Shown here: piece by piece, positions 16,174 through 24,226 of the stretch | Position numbering within the stretch: the first letter of the stretch is position 1 | Layout of the letters: each line of letters starts with the position of its first letter | From: an uncultured Clostridia bacterium | GTDB lineage: Bacteria > Bacillota > Clostridia > Oscillospirales > Ruminococcaceae | Length of the DNA stretch: 35,905 bases | NCBI GenBank assembly: GCA_947600065.1 | Contig: CANQFZ010000020.1 | Coordinates: forward strand, 1 to 35,905 | Direction: 5' to 3' | The notes under the pieces: generated by a model | What the model was told of the DNA's origin: nothing | The model's database searches: none | Seen by the model: the letters and a program-made list of their open reading frames with translations, nothing else | Position numbers and translations under genes: made by a program

Positions 16174-17080
16174 TTCCGAGCCTCAGCATTTCATCTATAC
16201 AGTGCTTTGCTTTGAGCCGCTCGTCTTCGTCTATGTTTATCTCAAAGCCGTCTTTGCCTTCTATTGTATGAAGCACGTCTGCAATTGTCGTCACCTTCAT
16301 ATTATGGCAAACGCAGTCCTTTGAAAGCGGGAAGAACAGCTTTTCGGGGTGGTCTATGCCGAGGTGTTGGACAATGCTGTTTTCCGTGCCGATTATAAAT
16401 TCTTCATTATCGCTTTTCGCGGCAAAGTCCATTATCTCCGTTGTGCTTCCGACAAAATCCGCCATAGCTACCACTTCGGGCTGACATTCGGGGTGAACGA
16501 GGAAAAGCGCTTTCGGGTGTTTTGCTTTTGCCTTTTTAACGTCGTCGGCGGTGAGTTTTGCGTGGGTAGGGCAACCGCCGCTTACGAGTTTGATTTCCTT
16601 TTCGGGTACTTGCTTTTTTACATAATCTCCGAGATTGCAGTCGGGGATAAACAGTATCTTTTGAGAGTCAAGTTTTTTGATTATCTTTACTGCCGAAGAC
16701 GACGTAACGCAGACGTCGCACAGGGTTTTCAGCGCGGCAGTCGTATTTATATAAGCGACAACTTTATGTTCGGGATATTTTTCCTTCAGCTGCATAAGCA
16801 TTTCGGGGTCGAGCTGCTCTGCCATAGGACAGCCCGCCTCTTCTCTCGGTATAAGCACTTTCTTTTCGGGAGAAAGTATTTTTACCGTTTCAGCCATAAA
16901 CCTTACTCCGCACATTATTATGGTCTTGTTCGGAGCTTTTGCGGCTTTTTGTGCAAGACCGAAGCTGTCGCCGACATAATCCGCTATTTCAAGGATATCG
17001 TGCGTCTGATAGCAATGCGCCAAAATGCACACATCGTTCTTTTCCTTGAGTTCAATAATTTTCTTCTGAATATCGTTCAT
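16166..17080 (-). CDS. nadA: Quinolinate synthase NadA
   Basis: Condenses iminoaspartate with dihydroxyacetone phosphate to quinolinate, using a [4Fe-4S] cluster, in NAD synthesis. 304 aa from ATG 17080. A GTG nine bases upstream (17089) overlaps the ribosome binding site AGAGGTG, and ATG 17080 has the better spacing (8 nt), so I prefer it. Motifs are LAHCYQ near the N-terminus, IIMCGVRFMAETVKIL, CPMAEQ, VAYINTTAALK, FIPDCNLGDYV, SGGCPTHAKLT, VHPECQPEV, GTENSIVQHL and CVCHNMKVTT. The cluster ligands should be the cysteines of MCGV, GGCPTH and CHNMK. nadB and nadC are not in the window. The gene lies 25 nt after pnp and overlaps mnmA. Confidence 0.95.
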   Translation of the reverse strand: MNDIQKKIIELKEKNDVCILAHCYQTHDILEIADYVGDSFGLAQKAAKAPNKTIIMCGVRFMAETVKILSPEKKVLIPREEAGCPMAEQLDPEMLMQLKEKYPEHKVVAYINTTAALKTLCDVCVTSSSAVKIIKKLDSQKILFIPDCNLGDYVKKQVPEKEIKLVSGGCPTHAKLTADDVKKAKAKHPKALFLVHPECQPEVVAMADFVGSTTEIMDFAAKSDNEEFIIGTENSIVQHLGIDHPEKLFFPLSKDCVCHNMKVTTIADVLHTIEGKDGFEINIDEDERLKAKHCIDEMLRLGNG

Positions 17081-17105
17081 AATAATCACCTCTATTACAG
17101 TCTGT

Positions 17106-17942
17106 CTATTTGCCCGCTATTTTTTCAATTGAAGCAGTCACAAGCCTTCTGAACATGGGCGCGGCTTTGTCGGCGGTCTCTTGTACTTCTTTATGCGAAA
17201 GGGGATTTGAGGATATCCCTGCGGCAAGATTTGAAATGCACGAGATGCCGCAGATCTCCATTCCCATATGTCGCGCCGCCATTGCTTCTATTGCCGTTGA
17301 CATTCCCACGGCGTCCGCTCCCAGTCTTCCATAGGCGCGTATTTCGGCGGGAGTTTCATAGTTGGGTCCCGAAGTCTGGATATAAACTCCGCGCACAAGC
17401 GGCACTTTCACCTCTGCGGCGGCTTCTTCTATAAGCGAGCGCAGGCGCTTTGAGTAGACCTCGCTCATATCGGGAAATCTAACGCCCAGCTCCTCTATTT
17501 TCTCCCCGACAAGCGGCGACGGCACAAGCGAGCTTATATGGTCGGTAATAAGCATAAGGTCGCCCGCATGGAAAGAGGGGTTTATACCGCCCGCGGCGTT
17601 TGTGAGGAAAAGGGTCTTTGCGCCCATAAGCTTCATAAGCCTTGTCGGAAGGACAACGTCACAGACGGAATATCCCTCGTAATAATGCACTCTGCCCTGC
17701 ATTACTACAACAGGCACGCGCTTTTCTCCGCAATATCCGAACACAAAGCGCCCCTTATGCCCTAAAACAGTGCTTTTCGGAAAGCCTTCTATCTCTCCAT
17801 AGTCGAGCGTTTCGCTTATCTCGATCGTATCGCAGAAATCTCCGAGACCGCTCCCCAGCACAAGCGCAAGCTTAGGTCTGAAGCTTATTTTCTTTTCGAC
17901 CTGCTCATAACATTTCATCAGCTTTTCATAAACAGTGTTCAT
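17106..17942 (-). CDS. Purine nucleoside phosphorylase (trimeric class)
   Basis: Splits purine nucleosides such as inosine and guanosine with phosphate into base and ribose 1-phosphate. 278 aa, typical for the PNP-I (PunA/human-type) family. Motifs are LVLGSGLGDF (phosphate loop), LGHKGRF, MQGRVHYYEGY, LTNAAGGIN, TSGPNYETPAEIR (with the base-binding Glu), AVGMSTAIEA and CISNLAAG (with the purine-selective Asn). ATG 17942 follows AAAGGGGAA. It begins 19 nt after the histidine kinase gene and is followed by nadA. Co-transcription with ahcY, five genes upstream in the run, fits recycling of nucleosides released from S-adenosylhomocysteine. Confidence 0.94.
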   Translation of the reverse strand: MNTVYEKLMKCYEQVEKKISFRPKLALVLGSGLGDFCDTIEISETLDYGEIEGFPKSTVLGHKGRFVFGYCGEKRVPVVVMQGRVHYYEGYSVCDVVLPTRLMKLMGAKTLFLTNAAGGINPSFHAGDLMLITDHISSLVPSPLVGEKIEELGVRFPDMSEVYSKRLRSLIEEAAAEVKVPLVRGVYIQTSGPNYETPAEIRAYGRLGADAVGMSTAIEAMAARHMGMEICGISCISNLAAGISSNPLSHKEVQETADKAAPMFRRLVTASIEKIAGK

Positions 17943-17961
17943 AACATTCCCCTTTCAATAT

Positions 17962-19086
17962 TCACGATTTCTTGTTTTCCGTTTTCTTATGTTCATTTGC
18001 GGGAAGAACAACGGCAAAGGTCGTTCCCTCTCCGACAGTTGAGGAAACCGAAATTCTCCCTCCCGCAAGCTCCGTTATCTTCTTTACGAGCGACAACCCC
18101 AAGCCGTTTCCCTTTGAGGCATGAGAGCGGTCAGCCTGGTAGAATTTCTCGAAGATGTGCGATATTGCTTCTTCGGGTATGCCGCAGCCGCTGTCCGAAA
18201 CGTTTACAAGAATACGGGAGTTTGCTTTCCTGCATGAAACGGTTATCTTTCCGCCCTCGGGGGTGAACTTTACGGCGTTGTCAAAAAGATTGTGCCAGAC
18301 ATGAGACATGAGCTGCTCGTTGAAATAAAACTTTACTTCTTCAACGTCGCCCATGTTTATTTCAATGTTCTTCTTGCTCCACAAGGGTTCAAGACCGAGC
18401 ATACAGCTTCTAAGCTGCTCGTCAAGGGAAAACTCTTTCTTGTCCTCTATTATCTCCTTGTTTTCAAGGCTTGTAAGAAGCTGTGTATTCGCCGCGAGAG
18501 CGGACAGATATTCGGCTTCTTCAAGGATTATCTTTGAAAATTCCCTTCGGCGCTCTTCGGGGATATCACCGTCGCAGAGCTGTCGCGCAAAGCCGCTTAT
18601 CGACGAGAGCGGAGTTTTGAACTCATGCGAAAAATTCGACACAAAGTCATTCCTGAAAAGCTCGGTGTTAGCAAGTTCTTCCGTCATTACATTAAAGTCC
18701 GAAATAAGCTGTCTTAATTCTTTCAAGGTATGGCGCGTTATAAAATCGTTTTCGTCTACTTTTACGGAATAGTCGCCGTTCGCTACGCGCTTTGTGGCTT
18801 TCGTAAGGCTCGAAAGCGGCTTTAAGACAGTGTTTGTGACAAAAAACGCAAGTATGCCGCCTATAAGTATACTTGCGACAACAGAGCCTATAACGGTTGA
18901 AACGTCCGTCGCGCCGCCGCCCGTAACATAACCAATAACAATAGTCGAAGTAAAGGTCAGTATATCCGACGCGACAATTATCAAAAGCGTGAATATCATC
19001 ATCTTCATTCCGAGGCGGTTTACGCGGTTGAACGGTTTGAAGATATAGCGCAGGCGCTGTTTTGCCTTTTTCATGACGTTTTTCAT
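17962..19086 (-). CDS. Sensor histidine kinase
   Basis: 374 aa. Two membrane helices (about 29-53 and 65-87) enclose only a very short loop (about 54-64, GGGATDVSTV), so the sensor probably detects a membrane or intracellular cue. A HAMP domain follows (about 88-142). HisKA spans about 144-205 with the phospho-acceptor His154 in FSHEFKTPL. The ATPase domain shows the N box HNLFDNAVKFTPEGG (265-279), DSGCGIPEE (298-306), FEKFYQAD (312-319) and GNGLGLSLVKK (326-336). The start codon overlaps the response-regulator stop (ATGA). The signal and regulon are unknown; the position between ahcY and pnp might hint at nucleoside or methyl metabolism, but that is only inference. Confidence 0.93.
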   Translation of the reverse strand: MKNVMKKAKQRLRYIFKPFNRVNRLGMKMMIFTLLIIVASDILTFTSTIVIGYVTGGGATDVSTVIGSVVASILIGGILAFFVTNTVLKPLSSLTKATKRVANGDYSVKVDENDFITRHTLKELRQLISDFNVMTEELANTELFRNDFVSNFSHEFKTPLSSISGFARQLCDGDIPEERRREFSKIILEEAEYLSALAANTQLLTSLENKEIIEDKKEFSLDEQLRSCMLGLEPLWSKKNIEINMGDVEEVKFYFNEQLMSHVWHNLFDNAVKFTPEGGKITVSCRKANSRILVNVSDSGCGIPEEAISHIFEKFYQADRSHASKGNGLGLSLVKKITELAGGRISVSSTVGEGTTFAVVLPANEHKKTENKKS

Positions 19087-19763
19087 ACTGCGGTCTTTAC
19101 CTCTGCCTTATAGCCAAGCCCCCTGACGGTCATTATTGAAAAATCCTCGCTGTCGCGAAAGCGCTCGCGCAGGCGGTTTATGTGTACATCAACAGTCCTC
19201 GCCTCGCTGTCCGAATCCATTTCCCAGAACTCCTCCATAAGCGCCGTTCGCGTAAAGGTCTTTCCGGGGAATGACAGTAGCTTGAATAGTATCTGAAACT
19301 CTTTTCTCGGAAGCACCGCCGTTTCGCCGTTTGCCGTGACCGAAAACGAGCCGTAGTCAAGCACCGTGTTTCCTACTACTATCCTCTGTTCTTCGGCTAT
19401 CCTGCTTCTTCGGAGCAATGCCTTTATTCTGAGTATCATTTCTACCTCGTCTACGGGCTTTGTCATATAGTCGTCCGTTCCGAGCATAAAGCTTTTTCTG
19501 ACGTCGTCGGCGTTGTCCTTTGCGGTTATTATAAGAACAGGCAGGCTGCTGCCGCTGTCGCGCAGGGTTTTAAGCGTTTCCCAGCCGTCCATTTTCGGCA
19601 TCATAAGATCCAATATCATAAGGTCGATATGCGTATTTCCGATTATTTCGAGAGCCTTTTCGCCGTTTTCGGCAGTATACGCCTTAAAGCCGTTTTTCTC
19701 CAGAGTATACTCAAACAAGCGCCGAATGTTCGCCGTGTCGTCGGCTACCAGAATATTGAACAA
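19083..19763 (-). CDS. OmpR-family response regulator
   Basis: Receiver domain with Asp11-Asp12 acidic pocket, phospho-acceptor Asp55 in MILDLMMPKMDGWE, Thr83 and Lys105 (numbered from the longer ATG form), followed by a C-terminal winged-helix DNA-binding domain (about 132-226) containing RTVDVHINRLRERF and VRGLGYK. The longer ATG start at 19772 directly abuts AAGGAG with no spacer. The TTG at 19763, three codons in, has a 9-nt spacer, so I chose it (226 aa, MFNILVADD...). The stop overlaps the kinase start by 4 nt and the gene sits 40 nt after ahcY. Partner of the adjacent kinase. Confidence 0.93.
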   Translation of the reverse strand: MFNILVADDTANIRRLFEYTLEKNGFKAYTAENGEKALEIIGNTHIDLMILDLMMPKMDGWETLKTLRDSGSSLPVLIITAKDNADDVRKSFMLGTDDYMTKPVDEVEMILRIKALLRRSRIAEEQRIVVGNTVLDYGSFSVTANGETAVLPRKEFQILFKLLSFPGKTFTRTALMEEFWEMDSDSEARTVDVHINRLRERFRDSEDFSIMTVRGLGYKAEVKTAV

Positions 19764-19803
19764 AGCTCTCATCTCCTTATGATAATTTAAAATCGCTTAT
19801 GCT

Positions 19804-21051
19804 TTAGGAATTAAGATACGCCTCCTGCTCGGGGGTTAGCTTATCTATCGTTATTCCCCACGCGTTTAGTTTTCTCTCGGCAACTTTTCTGTCAATTTCT
19901 TTCGGGACATTAAAGGTCATAGAGCCGCCGTTCTGCTTTAATCTTGCGCCGTTCTTCGCGATATATTCCGCGGACAGCGCCTGTATGGCAAAGCTCATGT
20001 CCATAATTTCCGCGGGGTGTCCGTCGCCCGCCGCAAGGTTTACAAGTCTTCCCTCGGCTATTACGAATATCGTGTTGTTGTTTTTCAGCTTATAGCCCAT
20101 GATGTTGTTTCTCGCAAGATAGCTTTCTGTTGCCATTTCGCGCAGCTTAGCCATATTTACTTCAACGTCGAAATGTCCCGCATTACAGCATATCACGCCG
20201 TCTTTCATGTTTAAGAAAGCCTGCTCGCCTATAACGTCGTTACAGCCCGTAACCGTAACGAAAAAGTCGCCGACCTTTGCGGCTTCGTTCATCTGCATTA
20301 CCGTAAATCCGTCCATAACGGCTTCCATTGCTTTTATAGGGTCAATTTCCGTTACAATGACCTTTGCTCCAAGACCCTTTGCTCGCATAGCCACGCCCTT
20401 TCCGCACCAGCCGTAGCCCGCGACAACGACATACTTCCCCGCAACGATAAGGTTTGTAGTGCGGTTTATTCCGTCCCAAACGGACTGTCCCGTGCCGTAG
20501 CGGTTGTCGAAAAGGTGCTTGCAGTCCGCGTCATTTACGAGCGCCATGGGGAATTTAAGTCTCCCCGACTTGTCCATGGCTTTAAGGCGGATTATGCCCG
20601 TTGTCGTTTCCTCACAGCCGCCAAGTACGTTTTCAATAAGCTCGGGCTTTTCGGTGTGAATGTAGTTTACAAGGTCGCCGCCGTCGTCTATGATAATATT
20701 CGGCGCGGCGTTTATAACGCTCGCGATATGGCGGTGGTATTCTTCTTCGGTAGAGCCGTACCATGCGAAAACGTTAAGCCCGTCATGCACGAGCGCGGCG
20801 GCTACGTCGTCTTGTGTTGAAAGAGGATTAGAGCCCGTAACGTACATTTCCGCGCCGCCCTCTGCCAAAACTTTGCAGAGGTAGGCGGTCTTTGCCTCAA
20901 GGTGTACCGAGAGCGCAACTTTCAGACCCAAAAAGGGCTTTGTCTGCGAAAAGTCGCGCTCTATGCCGTTTAAGAGGGGCATATTTCTCCTTACCCAGTC
21001 TATTTTTCTTTTTCCGCTCTCCCAAAGAGCTTCGTTTCTTATCTCACTCAT
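19804..21051 (-). CDS. ahcY: Adenosylhomocysteinase (S-adenosylhomocysteine hydrolase)
   Basis: Reversibly splits S-adenosylhomocysteine into adenosine and homocysteine with bound NAD, removing the product inhibitor of methyltransferases. 415 aa, the shorter archaeal/Thermotoga-like form. Motifs are HLEAKTAYL and VTGSNPLSTQDDVAAAL near the N-terminus, DDGGDLV, GGCEETTTGIIRL, the substrate Lys/Asp in FPMALVNDADCKHLFDNRYGTGQS, the NAD loop VAGYGWCGKGVAMRAKGLGA, TGCNDVI and GHPAEIMDMSFAIQ. Some short-form enzymes prefer S-inosylhomocysteine, which cannot be judged here. ATG 21051 follows GAAAGGA. It heads the six-gene minus-strand run to mnmA and is divergent from the SOD-like gene only 43 nt away. 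No SAH or SAM riboswitch is visible upstream. Confidence 0.95.
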   Translation of the reverse strand: MSEIRNEALWESGKRKIDWVRRNMPLLNGIERDFSQTKPFLGLKVALSVHLEAKTAYLCKVLAEGGAEMYVTGSNPLSTQDDVAAALVHDGLNVFAWYGSTEEEYHRHIASVINAAPNIIIDDGGDLVNYIHTEKPELIENVLGGCEETTTGIIRLKAMDKSGRLKFPMALVNDADCKHLFDNRYGTGQSVWDGINRTTNLIVAGKYVVVAGYGWCGKGVAMRAKGLGAKVIVTEIDPIKAMEAVMDGFTVMQMNEAAKVGDFFVTVTGCNDVIGEQAFLNMKDGVICCNAGHFDVEVNMAKLREMATESYLARNNIMGYKLKNNNTIFVIAEGRLVNLAAGDGHPAEIMDMSFAIQALSAEYIAKNGARLKQNGGSMTFNVPKEIDRKVAERKLNAWGITIDKLTPEQEAYLNS

Positions 21052-21094
21052 AATGATTTCCTTTCGTGAATATAATTTTCCGAGGTGATTTATT

Positions 21095-21475
21095 ATGTCG
21101 GAATTTTCATATATTGAACAGGAGCGACCTGTTTTACATGCAGTAATGAACGGTATGAACGGCTATGAAAAGGCTAAAGGAGAAGTCAATGTCTATCAGA
21201 CGAAAAACGGGCTTTGCCTTTACGCGCATTTTACGGATGTTCCCGCTTCTCAATATCTGCCGTTTCATATTCATGAGGGGCTTATTTGCTCGAACGCGGG
21301 CGAACATCTTTTAGAATTTCCCGACATTATGTCCGACCGCTTTGGCGAAGCGGACGCGCACTATTATTTTGACAAGCCCGTCTTGTCCGAAATATCGGGG
21401 AAAGCGATTATGCTCCATATAAAAGCAGACGGCGAGCCAAAGATAGCGTGCGGAATACTTGAAAGGGTTTTGTAG
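21095..21475 (+). CDS. Small copper-SOD-like (SodC fold) protein
   Basis: 126 aa without signal peptide. FHIHEG (57-62), GEHLL (69-73) and MLHIKADG (106-113) give the four histidines matching the copper ligands of Cu,Zn superoxide dismutase (His58, His60, His71, His108). Cys65 and Cys119 (IACGIL) sit where the conserved disulfide lies. The zinc loop is shortened and most zinc ligands are missing. The active-site arginine before ACG appears as Lys116. A copper-only, cytoplasmic SOD-like protein is the best reading; enzymatic activity is uncertain. ATG 21095 has GAGGTG 7 nt upstream. It is divergent from ahcY across 43 nt and followed by inverted repeat R, which could terminate it. Confidence 0.65.
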   Translation: MSEFSYIEQERPVLHAVMNGMNGYEKAKGEVNVYQTKNGLCLYAHFTDVPASQYLPFHIHEGLICSNAGEHLLEFPDIMSDRFGEADAHYYFDKPVLSEISGKAIMLHIKADGEPKIACGILERVL

Positions 21476-21489
21476 TGTACAGTGTAAAG

Positions 21490-22005
21490 TAAAAGTTGTA
21501 TTGAGCGGCGGACAGCGTTTTACTTTCAGACCGCCAAACGGGCGGGCGCACGAAAGTTTTTTGAAAAGGGTTTCCAAAGGGAAAAAATTTTTTTCAAAAA
21601 ATTTTTTCCCTTTGGTCGCGGCGAAGCCGCGAAACGGCGCTAGCAAAAGCGCATCAGGTTAAATGCCTTCGGCATTTAACCTGGGGTGCGGGGAAAACAA
21701 GAGTTTCCCTTCTAGAGGTAAGAGATAAGAAGTAAGAGGTAAGAGCCTTAAAGAACTTTAAAGAGATAAAGTTATTTGTTGTTCAGAGAAAGAGGCTAGA
21801 TGCTAGAGTTTAAAAGGAAAAGTTGTTTTCCGCCTGAAACAAATTCCAGATTCTAGCTTCTTCTTATTATATTTAAAAAACTTAAACTCTCATAAACTCC
21901 CCGAAATTCTTACCTCTTACCTCTTACCTCTAGAAGGGGAAGGGGGAGAGTGCGAGGCGCTGTAGTCAGTTGACAGTAGACAGTTTACAGTGTACAGCAA
22001 ATGTG
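21490..22005. repeat. Mosaic repeat R-T-Q (inverted) plus Q and P/D
   Basis: The 551-nt gap between the SOD-like gene and the channel gene is repeat sequence. R inverted (21499-21612) carries a long A/T palindrome, with gtcgcggcgaagccgcga at 21615-21632. T inverted (21649-21718) has palindrome aggttaaatgcc-ttc-ggcatttaacct (21656-21682). Q inverted spans 21712-21810, Q heptads in the opposite sense 21905-21935, and a P/D remnant 21935-22000. This mirrors 14761-15085. Against 14924-14950 the T palindrome differs at one stem pair, and the change is compensated. No gene seen. Confidence 0.85.
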
Positions 22006-22026
22006 TCCGCATAGCGAATACATCTG

Positions 22027-22857
22027 TTACTTGTCCAGCTTATGCCCGCAATAAGGGCAGAATGTTTTCTCGTCGTCGGGTTCGGGGGTTTCTTTTTCCG
22101 CTTTGTTGCGCTCTATTTGCTCCGTAAATCCCGCCGAGATTATGCCCGTCGGAACGGCGACAAGTCCGATACCCAAAATTGCTATAATTGCGCTCATAAT
22201 TTTTCCGACGACTGTAACGGGGTATATATCGCCATAGCCTACAGTTGTGAGCGTTGCTATTGCCCACCACATTCCCGACAGCGCGTTGTCAAAAACTTCG
22301 GGCTGTGCCTCGTGCTCCGCGTCATACATCAGGACGGCGGCTATTATCATCAGAAATGACACAACAAGCATTGAAGAAATAAGCTGTCCTGCCTTGCGCT
22401 TAAATACCTCGCCGATGTCTTTAAGCGCGTGAGTGTAGCGGTTGAGTTTAAAGACGCGCAAGAGGCGCAGGACACGGAACATACGCAAAACCATGAAACT
22501 TGACGACATAGCGGGAATAAAACTCGGCAAAAGCGATACCAAGTCGATAACTGCCGCAAAAGTCCTTATGTATCTAAGACGCGCGCGAAACGGCGAAAGC
22601 TCCGTAAATTTAAGGTCGGAAGTCCAAAGGCGCAGAATGTATTCCACCGTAAAAACAGCGACAGAAACATTTTCTATGACCGTGAAAACTTGTATTGCCG
22701 TCTCATGCAGCTCAAACGTCCCCGCAATTATAAGCGCGACATTGAGCAAAATAAGCGACATCAAAATTATATCAACGGCTTTGCTCAGCTTGTCGTCAGG
22801 CTTTGCGACTTCGAGCACCTCGTAGACGCGCCGTTTAAGGCGGTTGTATCTGCTCAT
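22027..22857 (-). CDS. Voltage-gated-type potassium channel (6-TM)
   Basis: 276 aa. Six membrane helices: S1 about 27-46, S2 58-78, S3 97-115, S4 119-140, S5 157-178 and S6 218-243. S4 carries regularly spaced arginines (LRMFRVLRLLRVFKLNR). The pore helix and selectivity filter are WWAIATLTTVGYGDIYP (197-213), the K+ signature. A short C-terminal tail ends in CPYCGHKL (Cys267, Cys270), a half zinc ribbon. ATG 22857 has AGGTG 5 nt upstream; an in-frame extension to 22899 lacks a ribosome binding site. It starts 38 nt after the preceding unknown gene and is the last gene of the pyrimidine run, so it is probably co-transcribed. Confidence 0.9.
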   Translation of the reverse strand: MSRYNRLKRRVYEVLEVAKPDDKLSKAVDIILMSLILLNVALIIAGTFELHETAIQVFTVIENVSVAVFTVEYILRLWTSDLKFTELSPFRARLRYIRTFAAVIDLVSLLPSFIPAMSSSFMVLRMFRVLRLLRVFKLNRYTHALKDIGEVFKRKAGQLISSMLVVSFLMIIAAVLMYDAEHEAQPEVFDNALSGMWWAIATLTTVGYGDIYPVTVVGKIMSAIIAILGIGLVAVPTGIISAGFTEQIERNKAEKETPEPDDEKTFCPYCGHKLDK

Positions 22858-22895
22858 TTTATCACCTGTAGTCATTTGACAGTGTACAATTAAAA

Positions 22896-23504
22896 TCAAT
22901 AATCAGCCAGCGAGCAAACCAAAATTCCAAGCCTCTCCATAAGGCTCTCGTAAAACAGCGTAAACAGTATGTCGCAGCTTCCGAGGAGAAACATATTCGC
23001 GTTTGTAAACTCTCTAAGCGACGGCAGGAAGTTCATAATGTAGCTTTTAAACCAGTCCGCGTCGTATACGGGCAAGGGCTTTTTCTTTTTTACGAGCTTG
23101 TTTATATAATCCAAATCTTCTTCTATAACACCGCCGAAGTTTGCCGCGCCTTTTGCGGAGATAATGTCGAAAATGTCCTTTATCTGCTTGTCGGTTAAAG
23201 TTCCCCCGCTCGTCTTTATGTATTTAAGCTCGGGCAGTCTTATTGCAAATGAATAAACGACAAGCGGCAAAACCCGCTCAAATCCCGCGTCTTTGGGAGC
23301 TTTGGTTTCTCCCTCGGCAAAAAGCGCCTTTGTGTTCGTTATGTCTTTCAGCGAAATTTTCAGAATCTCTCTTATACTCGTGTTATAGAAATCCTTTTCG
23401 GAAACGGCACAGATGTATTTTATCGCATTTACGAGCGAAATTCCCGCCTTTACGACGGTTTCGGATATCAGCTCATACGCCGTGCTTTCATCTTCAAACT
23501 TCAC
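22896..23504 (-). CDS. Hypothetical protein, family not recognised
   Basis: 202 aa, predicted soluble and mostly helical, with a hydrophobic stretch FLLGSCDILFTLFYESLMERLGILV near the C-terminus. No known motif is recognised. It starts with GTG (23502-23504), has AAAGGA 6 nt upstream and overlaps the tcdA stop region by 11 nt, which supports a real, translationally coupled gene. The channel gene follows after 38 nt. Codon use resembles that of its neighbours. A link to TcdA or to the channel can only be guessed. Confidence 0.75.
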   Translation of the reverse strand: MKFEDESTAYELISETVVKAGISLVNAIKYICAVSEKDFYNTSIREILKISLKDITNTKALFAEGETKAPKDAGFERVLPLVVYSFAIRLPELKYIKTSGGTLTDKQIKDIFDIISAKGAANFGGVIEEDLDYINKLVKKKKPLPVYDADWFKSYIMNFLPSLREFTNANMFLLGSCDILFTLFYESLMERLGILVCSLADY

Positions 23505-24222
23505 TTTCTGTCCTTTCTCCGCTGTTCGGAACAGGCGTGCTTTCCGAAATAATGTCCTTTACCGCTTCAGACGCTAAGAGAAGCCCCGCCGCCGCAGGAA
23601 CAAACGCACAGCTCGCGGGAACTCTGTCGCTTCTTATGGGAAGCTCGGTCGAAAAAACGACCTTTAAGTGTTCTATGCCGCGGCTTCTCAATTCATGCCT
23701 TACTACCCTCGCCAGCGGACAAACCTTTGTCGAAAAGATGTCCGAAACGCGAAAGCCCATGGGGTCGAGCTTGTTTCCCGCGCCCATACAGCTTATTATC
23801 TTTACGTTAAGACTGTTGCAGACTTCTGCCAGAAGGACCTTCGCCGAAACGTCGTCCACCGCGTCTATAACATAGTCATACTCCGAGAAATCAAACGCGC
23901 CTATGCTGTTTTCATTCAGGAAAAGCGGAAACTTCCGCAGAATTATTTCGGGGCTTATATCAAGAAGGCGCTCTGCAAATGCGTCTGTTTTTAACATTCC
24001 GACAGTGCTGTGGAGCGCTATTATCTGGCGGTTTATATTTGAAAGCGCCACTCTGTCGCCGTCTATAAGGTCAATTGCGCCTATGCCGCTCCTCACTAAA
24101 CATTCCGCCGCATAACCGCCCACTCCGCCAAGCCCGAATACCGCGACTTTTGATTTGCTCAGCTTTATTATCGCGTCTTCTCCCAAAAGCGAAGCCGTTC
24201 TCGTTAGTTCTTCAGTTACCAT
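23494..24222 (-). CDS. tcdA: tRNA threonylcarbamoyladenosine dehydratase (TcdA/CsdL family)
   Basis: ThiF/E1-like enzyme that uses ATP to cyclise t6A37 of tRNA to ct6A. 242 aa. The N-terminal nucleotide-binding loop is VAVFGLGGVGGYAAECLVRSGIG (about 26-48), followed by the E1-type DGDRVALSNINRQ (54-66). YDYVIDAVDD and ISCMGAGNKLDP are typical of the YgdL/TcdA group, as is the C-terminal RSDRVPASCAFVPAAAGLLLASEAV. It follows pyrD by 4 nt; its ribosome binding site GGTGAAAG overlaps the pyrD end. Nothing here calls for a link with pyrimidine synthesis beyond shared transcription. Confidence 0.92.
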   Translation of the reverse strand: MVTEELTRTASLLGEDAIIKLSKSKVAVFGLGGVGGYAAECLVRSGIGAIDLIDGDRVALSNINRQIIALHSTVGMLKTDAFAERLLDISPEIILRKFPLFLNENSIGAFDFSEYDYVIDAVDDVSAKVLLAEVCNSLNVKIISCMGAGNKLDPMGFRVSDIFSTKVCPLARVVRHELRSRGIEHLKVVFSTELPIRSDRVPASCAFVPAAAGLLLASEAVKDIISESTPVPNSGERTESEV

Positions 24223-24226
24223 TCTT

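Noticed and set aside
21052-21094. SAH or SAM riboswitch upstream of ahcY
   Set aside because: The divergent gap is only 43 nt and shows no such structure.
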